DNA from: Pseudomonadota bacterium
Lineage (GTDB): Bacteria > Pseudomonadota > Gammaproteobacteria > Burkholderiales > Thiobacillaceae
Assembly (NCBI GenBank): GCA_021791235.1
Contig: JAJYXA010000011.1
Coordinates: forward strand, 1 to 8,456
Direction of reading: 5' to 3'
DNA: 8,456 nucleotides
A model generated the notes under the pieces. It did no database searches and was not told the DNA's origin. It was given only the letters and a program-made list of their open reading frames with translations. A program made the position numbers and the translations under genes. Position 1 is the stretch's first letter; each line of letters opens with the position of its first letter. This document shows positions 1 to 6,860 of the stretch, one piece after another.

Positions 1-1
1 C

Positions 2-621
<620 letters not shown>

Positions 622-696
622 AGGAAAGCAATAGACGCACTCTCAACGAGACTCATCCCGCCAATCTGCCATTTGGCCACAGCACCCACCAGCGCG
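622..696. other. Short convergent intergenic gap, no clear terminator
   Basis: These 75 bases separate the DUF2069 gene (+) from the end of the binding-protein gene (-), which converge here. No hairpin followed by a T-run was found in either direction. A partly paired AGCGCG/CGCGGCT stretch at 691-706 lies mostly inside the minus-strand coding end and lacks a T-run. This gap is the left border of the divergent accessory locus. Confidence 0.5.
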
Positions 697-1605
697 CTAC
701 GCGGCTAGGGAATGGCATCGCGACAAACCGTGATGCTCATAAATTTTCGTGACGACATCGCTGTACAAAAAATCCAGAAGTGCCTGACCCCACTCGCCGC
801 CATCGCCCACCAAACCACAACTGAAAACACTTGCGTCGCAGGCCTGATCGCCGACCGAACCGGCTGGCCACACATAGTCAAAATGCTCGGGGAAAATGCG
901 CCGATAACGCAAGGCCAGGTGATAAAACACCATGGCGGCATCAGCCCGCCCGTCCTCGATCGCCTGCGGCGCCTCGCGGTGATGGATCAACTCACCATAC
1001 ACCAGCTTTTCAGGATCGGGCGTCCCGGGGGCGTGCGTCAGAAAATCCAGCTCAATGCGCGCATGCGCCGCGAGGCGCCGCAGGCAATCCACATAGATTC
1101 GATGGCTTACATTTTCGGTGACGGGATTCGATAAAAACAAACGCACATCGCGGCGTAAAAGATCGGCGACCCCGGCGATCCCTTTCGGATTGCCGTTCTT
1201 CACCAGCATCACCACACCCCGGCTACACATGAAGGGACGACAGGTCTGCATATGGCCCGCCTCCACCAGCAGCGCAAGCACAGCGGGAGGGCTGATCACC
1301 ACATGCGGCGTCACACGCAGGCGCAAGTTTCCCATCTCGATCCCTCCGGTGCGCAACATCTCGGTTGCAATACGCGGTGGAGTCGTGGTGTAAAAAATCT
1401 CGCCCACCTCGGGGTGGGCGAGCGCGAAGGCTCGCAGGACATCATGCAAAGCCATGTGATGGTTGCCATCTGAAAACACCACCAGTTTCGCGTGGACCGG
1501 GTCGCCATGCAAATCCAGCTGCAGGACTGCGGATTGCCCGTAGCGGGGCAATTCACCTTCCGCGGGAGTGGCCTGCTCGGTCGGCCAATTCAACCAGGCC
1601 ATCAT
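697..1605 (-). CDS. Signal-less type II periplasmic-binding-protein-like protein (ModA/TupA-like fold)
   Basis: This 302-residue protein resembles the substrate-binding subunits of molybdate/tungstate-type ABC transporters. The first strand and helix are at about residues 39-60 (KLVVFSDGNHHMALHDVLRAF). A GNPKGIAGVADLLRRDVRLFLSNP block follows at about 138-161, and then YGELIHHREAPQAIEDGRADAAMVFYHLALR at about 203-233; these are the usual hinge and ligand-pocket stretches of that fold. The first 38 residues contain prolines and charges and no hydrophobic core, so I see neither a Sec signal nor a lipobox. It should stay in the cytoplasm. There is no ABC permease or ATPase gene nearby. The gene begins 11 bases after the hydrolase stop with no Shine-Dalgarno sequence of its own, so it is probably coupled to that gene. 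A second ATG lies directly after the first. The ligand is unknown; a sensory or ligand-holding role is only a guess. Confidence 0.75.
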   Translation of the reverse strand: MMAWLNWPTEQATPAEGELPRYGQSAVLQLDLHGDPVHAKLVVFSDGNHHMALHDVLRAFALAHPEVGEIFYTTTPPRIATEMLRTGGIEMGNLRLRVTPHVVISPPAVLALLVEAGHMQTCRPFMCSRGVVMLVKNGNPKGIAGVADLLRRDVRLFLSNPVTENVSHRIYVDCLRRLAAHARIELDFLTHAPGTPDPEKLVYGELIHHREAPQAIEDGRADAAMVFYHLALRYRRIFPEHFDYVWPAGSVGDQACDASVFSCGLVGDGGEWGQALLDFLYSDVVTKIYEHHGLSRCHSLAA

Positions 1606-1616
1606 GCGCGAACCGG

Positions 1617-4001
1617 CTACTCAAAAGCAATAAACAACGCGGAGGTCCACACTTTGGCATCGTCGACCTGGCGGCCAAAGAAGTACACCGGCCGGTGGCC
1701 GTGCGGGCCATTGTGCGGCTCGACCTTGAGCACGCCGCTCACTTCGCGCGGCGCAGCCGACTCGCTCATGCGTTCGAAGCCCAGAAACATCTCGACTCCT
1801 GGCAAATCCTTTTTCATGCGCGCGGCTTCGAGCAACTCCGCCCCGGTGATTTCCCATTCGAATGTCGGGCAGTGTACGAAGGGATTGCCCTTGAGCGGAT
1901 CACCCACCTTCACATATCCATCGATGGTGCCTTCGACCCGGATTTTTGCCGTCTTGAGATGCGAGACATCGATCTCGATCGCATCCACGTCGCCGTAGGT
2001 ATCGCTCCGGAAACCTATCGTGGTCGCAGACTCGCGCCAGCAGGTTTCTTCGCGATGCTCGAAACCCAGGCCTTCAAAATCGTTGATCACGGCGTTGGTG
2101 ATGGTCACGGTGCCTTTCCAGATGGCCCAGCGATAGCGATCCTTCACGCGTGCGCCGCCCCAGCGGAAACGGATCTTGCGCTCGGAATAACCCAGTTCTT
2201 TTTGCAAATCGCGACGCCAGATTTCACCGGTGTGATCCAGCGCAACGATCTCATCCCAGCCGCTGTCGCCCAGGAAGCGATACCCGATCGTCGCCGGGCC
2301 CTTGTGCTTGAATTCATCGCCCATGATGTGATCGCCACAGCGAATGATGCCGTAGCTGCGCTCGCCAGTGGAGGCGAAGGTGTGGCGCGCGCGCAAGCTG
2401 GCCGCGATGTCCTTGCGCGTGAGCGAGGGCGAAATCACGCCGGCCATGCCGCCCCTGGTGCCGAATACCGCCGTCCCCGGCACGCCGCCGCCGCAACGTC
2501 CGCGATGCTCGTCACCCGCCATGGTGGCGCCGATTTTGTAACCTCGCTCCATCGCCTCCTGATACAACCAGCCGAAATGGCCCCAGCTTGAGCCGATTTC
2601 GATCAGCCGCTCCAGTTTCGGATAATGCCAATCGAGAATGCAACGTCGACCCCCCACATGCGGAATCAACAGATGGCCCTCGGGGTCTTTGGCATAGGCC
2701 GCCCATAATTCTTCCAGCGGCCAGGCGCCGGGTTCCACCGCACCACCCTTGGTGTCTTCGTTCCAGTCCACCGAACGCACATGCTCGCCGGTTTTGAGAA
2801 AGGGAAACTCGGGATCGTGATCGTGCAGGAACACCACGTTGTGATCGCCGCCGGCGCACGAACTGCCGCACCACTCGGTGCCGGGATAAGCAACGAAGCT
2901 GCCGTCCTGGGTGATCTGGCGAATCAATTCGACGGTTTTGTTCCAACGCTCGGTGGTGATGTTGAAATCGTTGTGCGCAAAAGCCAGCACGTCCAGCCCG
3001 GTTACGTCGCGGCCATAGGTGAGGTTATACGTCGTGGAGTTAGTGCCGATGGTGTCCTCGGAGTGCACGTGCAAATCGCAGTAGTAGATGCGCGGCGACA
3101 TCAGATTTTTATCGACCGTCACGTAGAACGTTTTCGGCTTGACCCAAGGGTGATCCGGCAAGCACGCGGTCACGGCAAGCTCCCCCGCTTGCTGCGTAGG
3201 CAGGTCTTCCAGCAGCAGAACCGCCCAGTTTTTTTCCGCCAGCTTCGCGGTTTTTTCATATACGGGCTTGCCATCCAGGGTCGCGCTGATGACCACTCGA
3301 TCCGGCCGGTCGCGGCAGGTGTTGCCCCACTCGTCTTCCGTACGCAACCGCAAGGGGAATTTTTCGCCGCCGCGCACGATGCGCGAGCCCGCCCATTGCA
3401 ATTGCGCCGGTGCGCCCGGCACGATCTGGATAACCAAATCCTTGCCCACGGCGGCGAAGCGCGAGGTGCCGAGCGGATCGACGTAACAGCGAATCTTGAA
3501 ATTCTCTTCGACAAAAGTCTGCACGCGCGTCCCCGCGCCGCCGAATCGGCGGTCGCCGAGACGGATGACGATGTGATCGCCCGCTTTGAGATAGCCATCG
3601 AATGTATCGACGATCACCGCCTTCTGAAACGGGCGCTCATGGCCCTTCTGGTCGAAGCGCACGCTGAGCTTCTGCACCGTCGCCGGGCTTTGGCCCGGCA
3701 AGGTGGGGCAGGCATGATATTCGGCGGAAATAAAATTCGCGCCCGAAGGATCGGTATTCTGGAATAGCGCCCAGTCGGAATAAAAGCGAAAGGTCGCTTT
3801 GAACCAGGAGCCATCGGCCATCCCGGAAGCGCCGAGCGTATAGTCGATCACGATTTCCTGCCAGGAACCGGCCACGATGGTTTCGACATTGCAACTGACG
3901 GTTCCCAGGAAAGGCATATCCTTGGTGATGTCATACAGGCCCGGTGGCGCAATGTAATCGCCGAGCGTGTTTTTCAGTTCTTTGGGGGTCATTTTTTTCA
4001 T
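1617..4001 (-). CDS. PHP-type metallohydrolase, CehA/McbA-like (794 aa)
   Basis: This is a large cytoplasmic protein with no signal peptide or membrane segment. An N-terminal beta-rich region (about 1-300) precedes a PHP-like metal-binding domain (about 305-550) and a C-terminal region of about 240 residues. Candidate metal ligands lie in order: DLHVHS (H311, H313), FAHNDF (H343, D345), PGTEW (E376), GGDHNVVF (H387), PHVGGR (H448) and AGDEHRGR (D497, H499). These match the spacing of PHP phosphoesterase motifs (HxH, TDH, E, H, HP, DxH). The domain layout and length recall the carbaryl hydrolase CehA, which I remember as about 795 residues, but identity could not be measured. Such enzymes cleave esters or carbamates; the substrate here is unknown. 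It sits between the DASS carrier gene (81-base gap with a terminator) and the binding-protein gene. The start at 4001 has only a weak GAG upstream; ATG 3992 is an alternative. Confidence 0.78.
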   Translation of the reverse strand: MKKMTPKELKNTLGDYIAPPGLYDITKDMPFLGTVSCNVETIVAGSWQEIVIDYTLGASGMADGSWFKATFRFYSDWALFQNTDPSGANFISAEYHACPTLPGQSPATVQKLSVRFDQKGHERPFQKAVIVDTFDGYLKAGDHIVIRLGDRRFGGAGTRVQTFVEENFKIRCYVDPLGTSRFAAVGKDLVIQIVPGAPAQLQWAGSRIVRGGEKFPLRLRTEDEWGNTCRDRPDRVVISATLDGKPVYEKTAKLAEKNWAVLLLEDLPTQQAGELAVTACLPDHPWVKPKTFYVTVDKNLMSPRIYYCDLHVHSEDTIGTNSTTYNLTYGRDVTGLDVLAFAHNDFNITTERWNKTVELIRQITQDGSFVAYPGTEWCGSSCAGGDHNVVFLHDHDPEFPFLKTGEHVRSVDWNEDTKGGAVEPGAWPLEELWAAYAKDPEGHLLIPHVGGRRCILDWHYPKLERLIEIGSSWGHFGWLYQEAMERGYKIGATMAGDEHRGRCGGGVPGTAVFGTRGGMAGVISPSLTRKDIAASLRARHTFASTGERSYGIIRCGDHIMGDEFKHKGPATIGYRFLGDSGWDEIVALDHTGEIWRRDLQKELGYSERKIRFRWGGARVKDRYRWAIWKGTVTITNAVINDFEGLGFEHREETCWRESATTIGFRSDTYGDVDAIEIDVSHLKTAKIRVEGTIDGYVKVGDPLKGNPFVHCPTFEWEITGAELLEAARMKKDLPGVEMFLGFERMSESAAPREVSGVLKVEPHNGPHGHRPVYFFGRQVDDAKVWTSALFIAFE

Positions 4002-4040
4002 GGTGCCAATCTCAACTTTTTTCGGGATGAAACATAGGCT

Positions 4041-4069
4041 AAAAATGCCTGGCAGCTATCCGGCCAGGC
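4041..4069 (-). terminator. Intrinsic terminator between carrier and hydrolase genes
   Basis: Read on the minus strand, just after the carrier's TGA, there is a perfect 7-bp stem GCCTGGC/GCCAGGC with a 9-base loop, followed by A and then TTTTT. This is a classical factor-independent terminator. It lies 40 bases before the hydrolase ATG in the same orientation. It would therefore end most carrier transcripts or act as a partial stop that lowers expression of the two downstream genes. The downstream spacer has no convincing promoter. Confidence 0.75.
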
Positions 4070-4082
4070 TGGAACTGCTTGC

Positions 4083-5585
4083 TCAGAATGGCCACGGCGC
4101 AGTCGGGTCCCAGACCGGGATGCCCATGAAGGCATACCACGGCGCCATCACCAGAATGGCGTAGGCAATGGCGATGAGCACCGATACCCAACCCACCTTG
4201 GCGTAGTCCGCCATGCTGAAGGTGCCGCTCGAATAGGCAATGACCGCGGCGGTGATTTGCGTCGGCAGGATGTAGGCGAAAGTGTCCGTGTCCGACACCA
4301 GCATGGTGAACGCCACCGGATGCAGGCCAAGCTTGGGGGCCAGCGCAATCAGAATCGGCGCAAGCATGGTGATCGCCGCCACGTTCGACAGCATGCCCAG
4401 GCGAATGATGTGCGTACCCACCATCAGGATCAGCAATATCATCCACCACGAATGGCCCTCCGCGATCGGATGAATGATGTCCGACAGCCATTGCGCGAGC
4501 CCGGAAGCGCCCATGGCGGCAGACATCGACAAGGCGCCGGCCAGCAACAGAAACGTACCCCAAATGGTGCGGTCTTGCACTTCTTTCCACTTGAAGCCGA
4601 ACAGCCCCGGCAGGAATAAAATCGCCAAGCCGATCAACGCCGAATTGTGGGATTTTATTTTGTGCCAATCTTCCGTCACCCACATGAGGGCGATGAAGGC
4701 GAACACCGCCAGAATCAGCCACTCCGTCTGGCTGGTCTTGGGCAATTCCCGGTATTGGTTCTGCACACTTTCGAAGCCGCCTTGAATGCCCACATTACGC
4801 GTCTTGAAATAGCGCTGCACCCACCATTGGGTAATCACGAACATGCCGAGATAGGGCCATTGCAGCTTGAACCAGTCGAAGTACGACAGATTCAACGCCA
4901 GCTCAGACTCGAACAAACCCACCAGTACCAGATTCGGCAAGTGCGCGGTCATGATGGCCATGCCGCTGATCATGGAACCGTAGACCAGCGTTTGAACCAC
5001 GATCGCCTTCTTGCCGGCCTGCTCTTCCGGCGTATCGCCGAACAGCTTGGTGATGCCGTTCACCACCGGCAGCAAGGTCGCGGCGCGCGCGTTCGCCGCC
5101 GGAATGATGAAGGACAGCAACAGGTTCGCGCCGAACATGGCCCAGATCACGCCGTTGACGGTCTTCACTTTCACCTTGTGCAGCAGGCTCAGCGCGATGC
5201 GCCGGTCCAGCCCCGCCGCCTGCATCAAGGCTGCGAACAAGAATGCCGCCAGACACAGAAACACCACCGGAGTGGTAAAGCCGCTCGCCGCCTGGGGAAA
5301 CTTGTCCACCGCGCCGCCCAGCACCAGCAGCATGGGGATCAGCATGCCGGTGATGCCCACCGGAATCGACTCGAAGATCCACATGATGCAGGCCCAGACT
5401 ACAACCGCCAGCGTGGCCTTGCCCGCAACCGTCAAACCTTCGGGAAGCGGCATCGCCCATAAGATCAAAAAGAAGGCCGCCCAGGCCAGAAAAAACCCCA
5501 GGATGGTTTTGGTGGGCGAGCGGCCCGATTCAACAATGTTGTCCCGGAATCGGCCCCAAAATCCTGTTTGCGCGATCTCGCTCAT
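4083..5585 (-). CDS. SLC13/DASS-family anion:sodium symporter or exchanger (500 aa)
   Basis: This inner-membrane carrier has about a dozen hydrophobic segments and the typical DASS length. Family landmarks are WIFESIPVGITGMLIPMLLVLGG (about 69-91), FTTPVVFLCLAAFLFAALMQAAGLDRRIA (about 103-131), the first hairpin motif IIPAANARAATLLPVV (160-175), the GTFLLLAGALSMSAAMGASGLA segment (about 343-364) and the second motif MLSNVAAITMLAPIL (398-412). Characterised members import di- and tricarboxylates, sulfate or related anions using sodium, or exchange them. The usual SNT signatures are changed here (ANA at 164-166, SNV at 400-402), and the usual LPVATPPNAI stretch reads LPTQITAAVI (440-449), so the substrate cannot be assumed. 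The ATG at 5585 is preceded by AGGAAAGGGG, with 9 bases to the start. It is the first gene of the minus-strand cluster and is divergent from the Crp/Fnr regulator. Confidence 0.88.
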   Translation of the reverse strand: MSEIAQTGFWGRFRDNIVESGRSPTKTILGFFLAWAAFFLILWAMPLPEGLTVAGKATLAVVVWACIMWIFESIPVGITGMLIPMLLVLGGAVDKFPQAASGFTTPVVFLCLAAFLFAALMQAAGLDRRIALSLLHKVKVKTVNGVIWAMFGANLLLSFIIPAANARAATLLPVVNGITKLFGDTPEEQAGKKAIVVQTLVYGSMISGMAIMTAHLPNLVLVGLFESELALNLSYFDWFKLQWPYLGMFVITQWWVQRYFKTRNVGIQGGFESVQNQYRELPKTSQTEWLILAVFAFIALMWVTEDWHKIKSHNSALIGLAILFLPGLFGFKWKEVQDRTIWGTFLLLAGALSMSAAMGASGLAQWLSDIIHPIAEGHSWWMILLILMVGTHIIRLGMLSNVAAITMLAPILIALAPKLGLHPVAFTMLVSDTDTFAYILPTQITAAVIAYSSGTFSMADYAKVGWVSVLIAIAYAILVMAPWYAFMGIPVWDPTAPWPF

Positions 5586-5720
5586 GGTTCTGTTCCCCTT
5601 TCCTCTTGCTTTTTTTACTCGATGCGCATCACTTGGCCGCCTGCTTTTCCCGTGGCTTCGATCTGCGCGCTATGCTATTGATATCGGTGCGGGAGCCGGG
5701 CCTGGATTGGACTTCATGCC

Positions 5721-5737
5721 ACAGCGTGCGCTGTCAA
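5721..5737 (-). promoter_or_regulatory. Inverted repeat ACAGCG-TG-CGCTGT overlapping a TTGACA hexamer
   Basis: Bases 5721-5734 form a perfect repeat with 6-base arms and a 2-base centre. Bases 5737-5732 read TTGACA on the minus strand, facing the carrier gene. No good -10 hexamer stands 16-18 bases further on, so either the promoter is activator-dependent or the hexamer is coincidental. The repeat could be a binding site for a dimeric regulator. It lies about 140 bases from the carrier's start codon. Confidence 0.3.
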
Positions 5738-5841
5738 GGCGCGCCGCTTGAAAAAACAAATGCCCCGAATACCTACCCTGCGCAGACCATGAGAAGAGAC
5801 AAGAATCTTGTTCACTATTCGAACTCCTCGGCACGTTTGTA

Positions 5842-5879
5842 CTTGCCGGAGCCCATCCGGGCAGGCCTCCGGCCACAAG
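5842..5879. repeat. GC-rich hairpin in the divergent region
   Basis: The arms CTTG-CCGGAG (5842-5851) and CTCCGG (5867-5872), followed after three bases by CAAG (5876-5879), can pair as a 10-bp stem with one bulge. A smaller CCC/GGG hairpin sits within the loop. There is no T-run on either side, so it is not an intrinsic terminator. It could fold in a leader RNA of the regulator gene or be part of a small RNA. Confidence 0.4.
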
Positions 5880-5939
5880 CGAATTGCGCTACGCCGCGAC
5901 TCGCTGCAGCGCATTTAATGCCCTCAAAAGCCGGGTGTC

Positions 5940-5955
5940 TGTCGGCTGGCCGACA
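5940..5955 (+). promoter_or_regulatory. CooA-like operator TGTCGGC-TG-GCCGACA
   Basis: This is a perfect 16-base inverted repeat with 7-base arms, centred about 81 bases before the regulator's ATG. It fits the pattern described for CooA sites (TGTCR, six bases, YGACA) at every fixed position. The neighbouring regulator's recognition helix contains RQTVTT, close to CooA's RQTTST, so this is likely its own binding site (inference). A TAGAAT hexamer begins 15 bases downstream, so the site would lie about where a -35 element would be. That fits either repression or class II-type activation of the regulator gene. Confidence 0.6.
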
Positions 5956-5969
5956 ATTCACGCAAGGAA

Positions 5970-5975
5970 TAGAAT
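5970..5975 (+). promoter_or_regulatory. Possible -10 element of the regulator gene (TAGAAT)
   Basis: TAGAAT matches the sigma-70 -10 consensus at five of six bases and lies 54 bases before the regulator's ATG. No good -35 hexamer stands 17 bases upstream; that place is occupied by the right half of the CooA-like inverted repeat. This is expected of an activator-dependent or autoregulated promoter. The call rests on a short match only. Confidence 0.3.
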
Positions 5976-6010
5976 GAGCGCGGGCGTGTCTTCCAATTGA
6001 AGTGCCTTTT

Positions 6011-6030
6011 ATTGATGGGTAGCTATCAAT
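6011..6030 (+). promoter_or_regulatory. Inverted repeat ATTGAT-N8-ATCAAT over the regulator start codon
   Basis: Perfect 6-base arms flank 8 bases; the right arm ends in the first two bases of the ATG at 6029. The half-sites equal the FNR half-site TTGAT, but the spacing is 8 rather than the usual 4, so it is not a standard FNR box. It could be an autoregulatory operator, or, as RNA, a small hairpin covering the start codon. Confidence 0.35.
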
Positions 6031-6721
6031 GGAATTTTTCCAGGTCCCTGTAGCCGATCTCCTGTCCCGTATCCCGGACGGGGACCGTCTCCATCTGCTG
6101 CGTCTGGGCAAGGTGAAAAATTTCGCTAAAGGCGAATTCATATTCAGCGCAGGGGAGACCAGCCATCATGTATTTCTGCTGCTGGAAGGCCGCATCAAAA
6201 TCTATCAGTCCTCGACCGTCGGCAAGGAAGCGATTCTGTGGTTTTGCTTCGCCGGAGAATTATTCGGCTTGGCCGAAGCGGCGCGCGGCGGAACGCGGGT
6301 GGTCAACGCGCAAGCCTGCGACGTGTGCAAAGTGCTGTGCATTCGTCAGGAGGAATTCACTGCCTTTCTCGAAACGCATCCGAAAACCTCGCTTGTCATC
6401 ATGCAGCTGCTGGCCTGCCGGCTGCGCGTATTGGGCAATGTGGTGATCAACCTCATCAGCGACGACGTCCGCACGCGCATATTGAAAATGGTGCTGCAAT
6501 TGAGCGCGCGCTGCGGGATCCCTTCGGTCCGGGGGCTGCGACTGGATATTGTGCTGACCCATCAGGAAATCGCCGACATGATCGGCACCACGCGACAAAC
6601 CGTGACCACGATGCTGGGACAATTGGAACGCGAAGGCCTGCTCACCATCGATCACCACAAAATTCACATCACCAGCAGCGAACTGCTGGCACAAATCGGG
6701 CACACGCCGATCATGGCCTGA
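6029..6721 (+). CDS. Crp/Fnr-family transcriptional regulator with CooA-like recognition helix
   Basis: This 230-residue protein has the full Crp/Fnr layout: an N-terminal cyclic-nucleotide-binding-like beta-barrel (about 8-115; KGEFIFSAGETSHHVFLLLEGRIKIYQ, then GELFGLAEA), a long dimer helix (about 118-145), and a C-terminal winged helix (about 146-225). In the winged helix, LTHQEIADMIGTTRQTVTTMLGQLEREGLL (176-205) is the helix-turn-helix. The RQT at 189-191 corresponds to the same letters in CooA. Heme ligands of CooA (Cys and His in its GDMFCMHSG stretch) are absent from the aligned GELFGLAEA, as is the N-terminal cysteine cluster of FNR. Cysteines occur at 73, 97, 100, 104, 130 and 162, three of them in ACDVCKVLC. 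The start at 6029 gives a normal family length, although its Shine-Dalgarno sequence is weak. It diverges from the carrier gene and probably controls it and itself; the signal is unknown. Confidence 0.88.
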   Translation: MEFFQVPVADLLSRIPDGDRLHLLRLGKVKNFAKGEFIFSAGETSHHVFLLLEGRIKIYQSSTVGKEAILWFCFAGELFGLAEAARGGTRVVNAQACDVCKVLCIRQEEFTAFLETHPKTSLVIMQLLACRLRVLGNVVINLISDDVRTRILKMVLQLSARCGIPSVRGLRLDIVLTHQEIADMIGTTRQTVTTMLGQLEREGLLTIDHHKIHITSSELLAQIGHTPIMA

Positions 6722-6737
6722 ATAGTGCCAGCAGGCC
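6715..6737 (+). repeat. GGCCTG/CAGGCC hairpin at the end of the regulator gene
   Basis: A perfect 6-base pair of arms with an 11-base loop spans the regulator's stop codon and is followed by a pyrimidine stretch CTCTCTCC rather than a T-run. It may help end or stabilise the transcript, but it does not meet the usual criteria for an intrinsic terminator. Confidence 0.3.
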
Positions 6738-6860
6738 CTCTCTCCATGCGCGTTCCGGTTTGCGCGCCCCGGCGAGCGTCTCGATCCCTCCCGGCGTCGA
6801 TGCGGGAAGCCCCGGGGAAACGAACGAGACCGTTCTCAGGTACAAAGTTCGAATCCCCTT

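Larger units (their letters stand above)
5586..6028. other. Divergent regulatory region between carrier and regulator genes
   Basis: These 443 bases separate two divergent start codons. No credible coding frame is seen. The region holds, from left to right, the carrier's ribosome-binding site (5595-5604, minus strand), an ATTGATATC stretch at 5677-5685, the inverted repeat ACAGCGTGCGCTGT touching a TTGACA hexamer (5721-5737), a GC-rich hairpin (5842-5879), the CooA-like site (5940-5955), a TAGAAT hexamer (5970-5975) and an ATTGAT/ATCAAT repeat overlapping the regulator's ATG. The distance is long for a simple two-promoter region, so an unrecognised small RNA or leader could fit at about 5740-5930. 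Confidence 0.7.

Noticed and set aside
645..652. AACGAGAC at 645-652 repeated directly at 6823-6830, flanking the accessory locus
   Set aside because: Eight matching bases are expected fairly often when comparing two flanks of this size, and there is no mobility gene or extended match.
1365..3767. Long plus-strand open frames opposite the hydrolase gene (408 and 328 codons)
   Set aside because: They are antisense shadows of a GC-rich gene: low-complexity R/A/H-rich translations with no family motifs, while the minus-strand frame carries clear PHP motifs.
4647..5462. A 271-codon plus-strand frame opposite the carrier gene
   Set aside because: It is the antisense of a confidently identified membrane carrier; its composition is biased to Q, R and H and it has no motif.
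6029..6721. Calling the regulator CooA or FNR itself
   Set aside because: It has neither CooA's heme ligands in the aligned stretch nor FNR's N-terminal cysteine set. Only the DNA-reading helix resembles CooA.
6822..6835. Hairpin GAACG-AGAC-CGTTC between the regulator and leuA
   Set aside because: It is a short stem without a T-run, and the strong UUCG hairpin 26 bases further on already explains termination.
6846..6860. tRNA T-loop-like GTTCGAATCCCC, a possible tRNA remnant or attachment site
   Set aside because: The flanking bases give only one base pair of the T stem, and no acceptor, D or anticodon arm could be found upstream. It is probably chance.
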